A stretch of DNA of 64,000 nucleotides from positions 1-64,000 of the forward strand of contig JAHIRD010000015.1 of assembly GCA_018818835.1 (NCBI GenBank). Reading direction: 5' to 3'. A model generated the notes under the pieces. That model had not been told where the DNA came from. It saw only the letters and a program-made list of their open reading frames with translations, and did not search any database. Each line of letters begins with the position of its first letter. The stretch's first letter is position 1. The translations under genes and the position numbers were made by a program. The stretch is from Pseudomonadota bacterium. Its GTDB lineage: Bacteria > Desulfobacterota > Desulfobacteria > Desulfobacterales > Desulfolunaceae. Of the stretch, positions 63,360 to 64,000 are shown piece after piece.

Positions 63360-64000
63360 ATGAGAAAAATATTACTCCTTTTCGTGACCTCTTTTTGTCT
63401 TTTCATGACCCAGGCTTTTGGCGAAATTCCTCCGACTCCCAGTGGGCTTTCATTGACTGCAACCGGCACAGCCATCACAGTGAAATGGACGGCCAATACG
63501 GATGATATAACCGACGGGTACTATATCTCCCATTGGGTGACCGGTGCAAGTACTGCCCCCACGAGAAAAACATTTCTCCAGGCCGATCCCATTCCGGTAT
63601 CCTATACGTATGCCATATCCGGGTTGACCGATAACACAAAATACACGGTTCAGGTCACGGCCTACGACGGCTCCGATGAATCATCGGCCACGTCTCTTTC
63701 CATCACCACAACCACCTTGGACATTAATGTCGAACTCGCAGGACCGGGAACTCTCCAAATTGATCTGGCAGAAAATGCAACAAGTATCGATACCTACGAT
63801 ATCTATATGGGAACGGCCTCGGTTCCGAAAGATATCAATGGAGAGCGGGACACCAGTGCCTATGACATAGTCCTTGACAATGCCACAGGCCTTCCCAGCG
63901 ATACGGTGTACTCGGTGACCGGACTTTCCAACGGAACCTATTATCTTCTGGTCACGGTTCATTACAGTTCCGGCAACTCCGGTGTATCGGATGAGATCAT
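63360..64000 (+). CDS. Secreted fibronectin type III protein, 3' end cut by window
   Basis: An ATG at 63360 opens a frame that runs without a stop for 213 codons to the window edge. It starts with a signal peptide (MRKILLLFVTSFCLFMTQAFG). Residues ~25-115 form a fibronectin type III domain (PPTPSGLSLTATGTAITVKW, YTYAISGLTDNTKYTVQVTA), and a second domain-like stretch (LSNGTYYLLVTVHYSSG) follows. It is probably an extracellular or surface protein. The function depends on sequence beyond base 64000. Confidence 0.85.
   Translation, partial: MRKILLLFVTSFCLFMTQAFGEIPPTPSGLSLTATGTAITVKWTANTDDITDGYYISHWVTGASTAPTRKTFLQADPIPVSYTYAISGLTDNTKYTVQVTAYDGSDESSATSLSITTTTLDINVELAGPGTLQIDLAENATSIDTYDIYMGTASVPKDINGERDTSAYDIVLDNATGLPSDTVYSVTGLSNGTYYLLVTVHYSSGNSGVSDEI

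Noticed and set aside
63681-63962. 93-codon minus-strand frame near the window end
   Set aside because: It is antisense to the secreted fibronectin-III gene, which has a signal peptide and clear domain pattern on the plus strand.

Overview
The window is one contig from a sulfate-reducing delta-proteobacterium (Desulfobacterota), most like the Desulfobacteraceae. The main evidence is a complete dsrA-dsrB-dsrD-dsrN cluster on the minus strand (27.3-31.6 kb). Supporting evidence is a tetraheme class III cytochrome c3 next to it, plus chemotaxis, c-di-GMP and two-component signalling genes. Species cannot be fixed from the sequence alone. The two ends are cut: a hybrid histidine kinase runs in at base 1, and a secreted fibronectin-III protein runs out at base 64000.

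Layout. 0-2.4 kb: hybrid histidine kinase and a coupled single-domain response regulator. 2.5-4.7 kb: a beta-helix lipoprotein flanked by a shared short repeat. 5.1-7.4 kb: a chemoreceptor and a secreted sensor-like protein in one operon. 8.0-9.5 kb: an acetyltransferase-nitrilase fusion. 9.8-9.97 kb: tRNA-Glu(CTC) with its own promoter and terminator. 10-14.1 kb (minus): HD-GYP phosphodiesterase, MltA and the molybdenum cofactor genes moaC-moaE-mobA. 14.4-15.4 kb (plus): pyrR and moaB. 15.5-19.8 kb: pstS-pstC-pstA-pstB-phoU behind a PhoB-box-like array. 20.0-24.5 kb: a 1484-residue acyl-CoA dehydratase activase. 24.6-27.2 kb: cytochrome c3 and a FapA protein. 27.3-33.8 kb (minus): the dsr cluster, preceded on the same strand by an unrecognised 379-residue protein and a TPR protein. 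34-39 kb: a DapA-family lyase, two cysteine-cluster proteins with a dGTPase, an HsdR-N-like protein and a deaminase.

39.2-44.8 kb is the translation operon infC-rpmI-rplT-pheS-pheT-merR. 45.0-56.6 kb is tRNA-Gly(CCC) followed by rimP-nusA-infB-rbfA-nrnA-truB-rpsO-pnp and an M16 peptidase. A block of about 1.6 kb (mazEF plus inverted repeats, no other genes) separates the M16 peptidase from dut. It looks like an insertion into a conserved gene order. 58.3-63.2 kb: dut, a metallo-beta-lactamase-fold hydrolase, rlpA, gmhB and a RecD2-like helicase.

How it fits together: the dsr genes carry out the last step of sulfate respiration. Cytochrome c3 is an electron carrier for that metabolism. The pst operon handles phosphate starvation, and the moa/mob genes make the cofactor for molybdenum or tungsten enzymes encoded elsewhere. 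The most unusual sequence features are non-coding. A ~150-bp palindromic element is present twice in opposite orientation, with a third solo end. One copy lies in the predicted 5' leader of the DapA-family gene and the other inside the rplT-pheS gap. Other notable signals are a likely AUA start codon for infC, a long hairpin in the pnp leader, an attC-like site near 35.4 kb, and a 9-bp repeat array after dsrN. I found no clear new defence or biosynthetic system. The best candidates for undescribed biology are the two genes upstream of dsrA and the palindromic element family.
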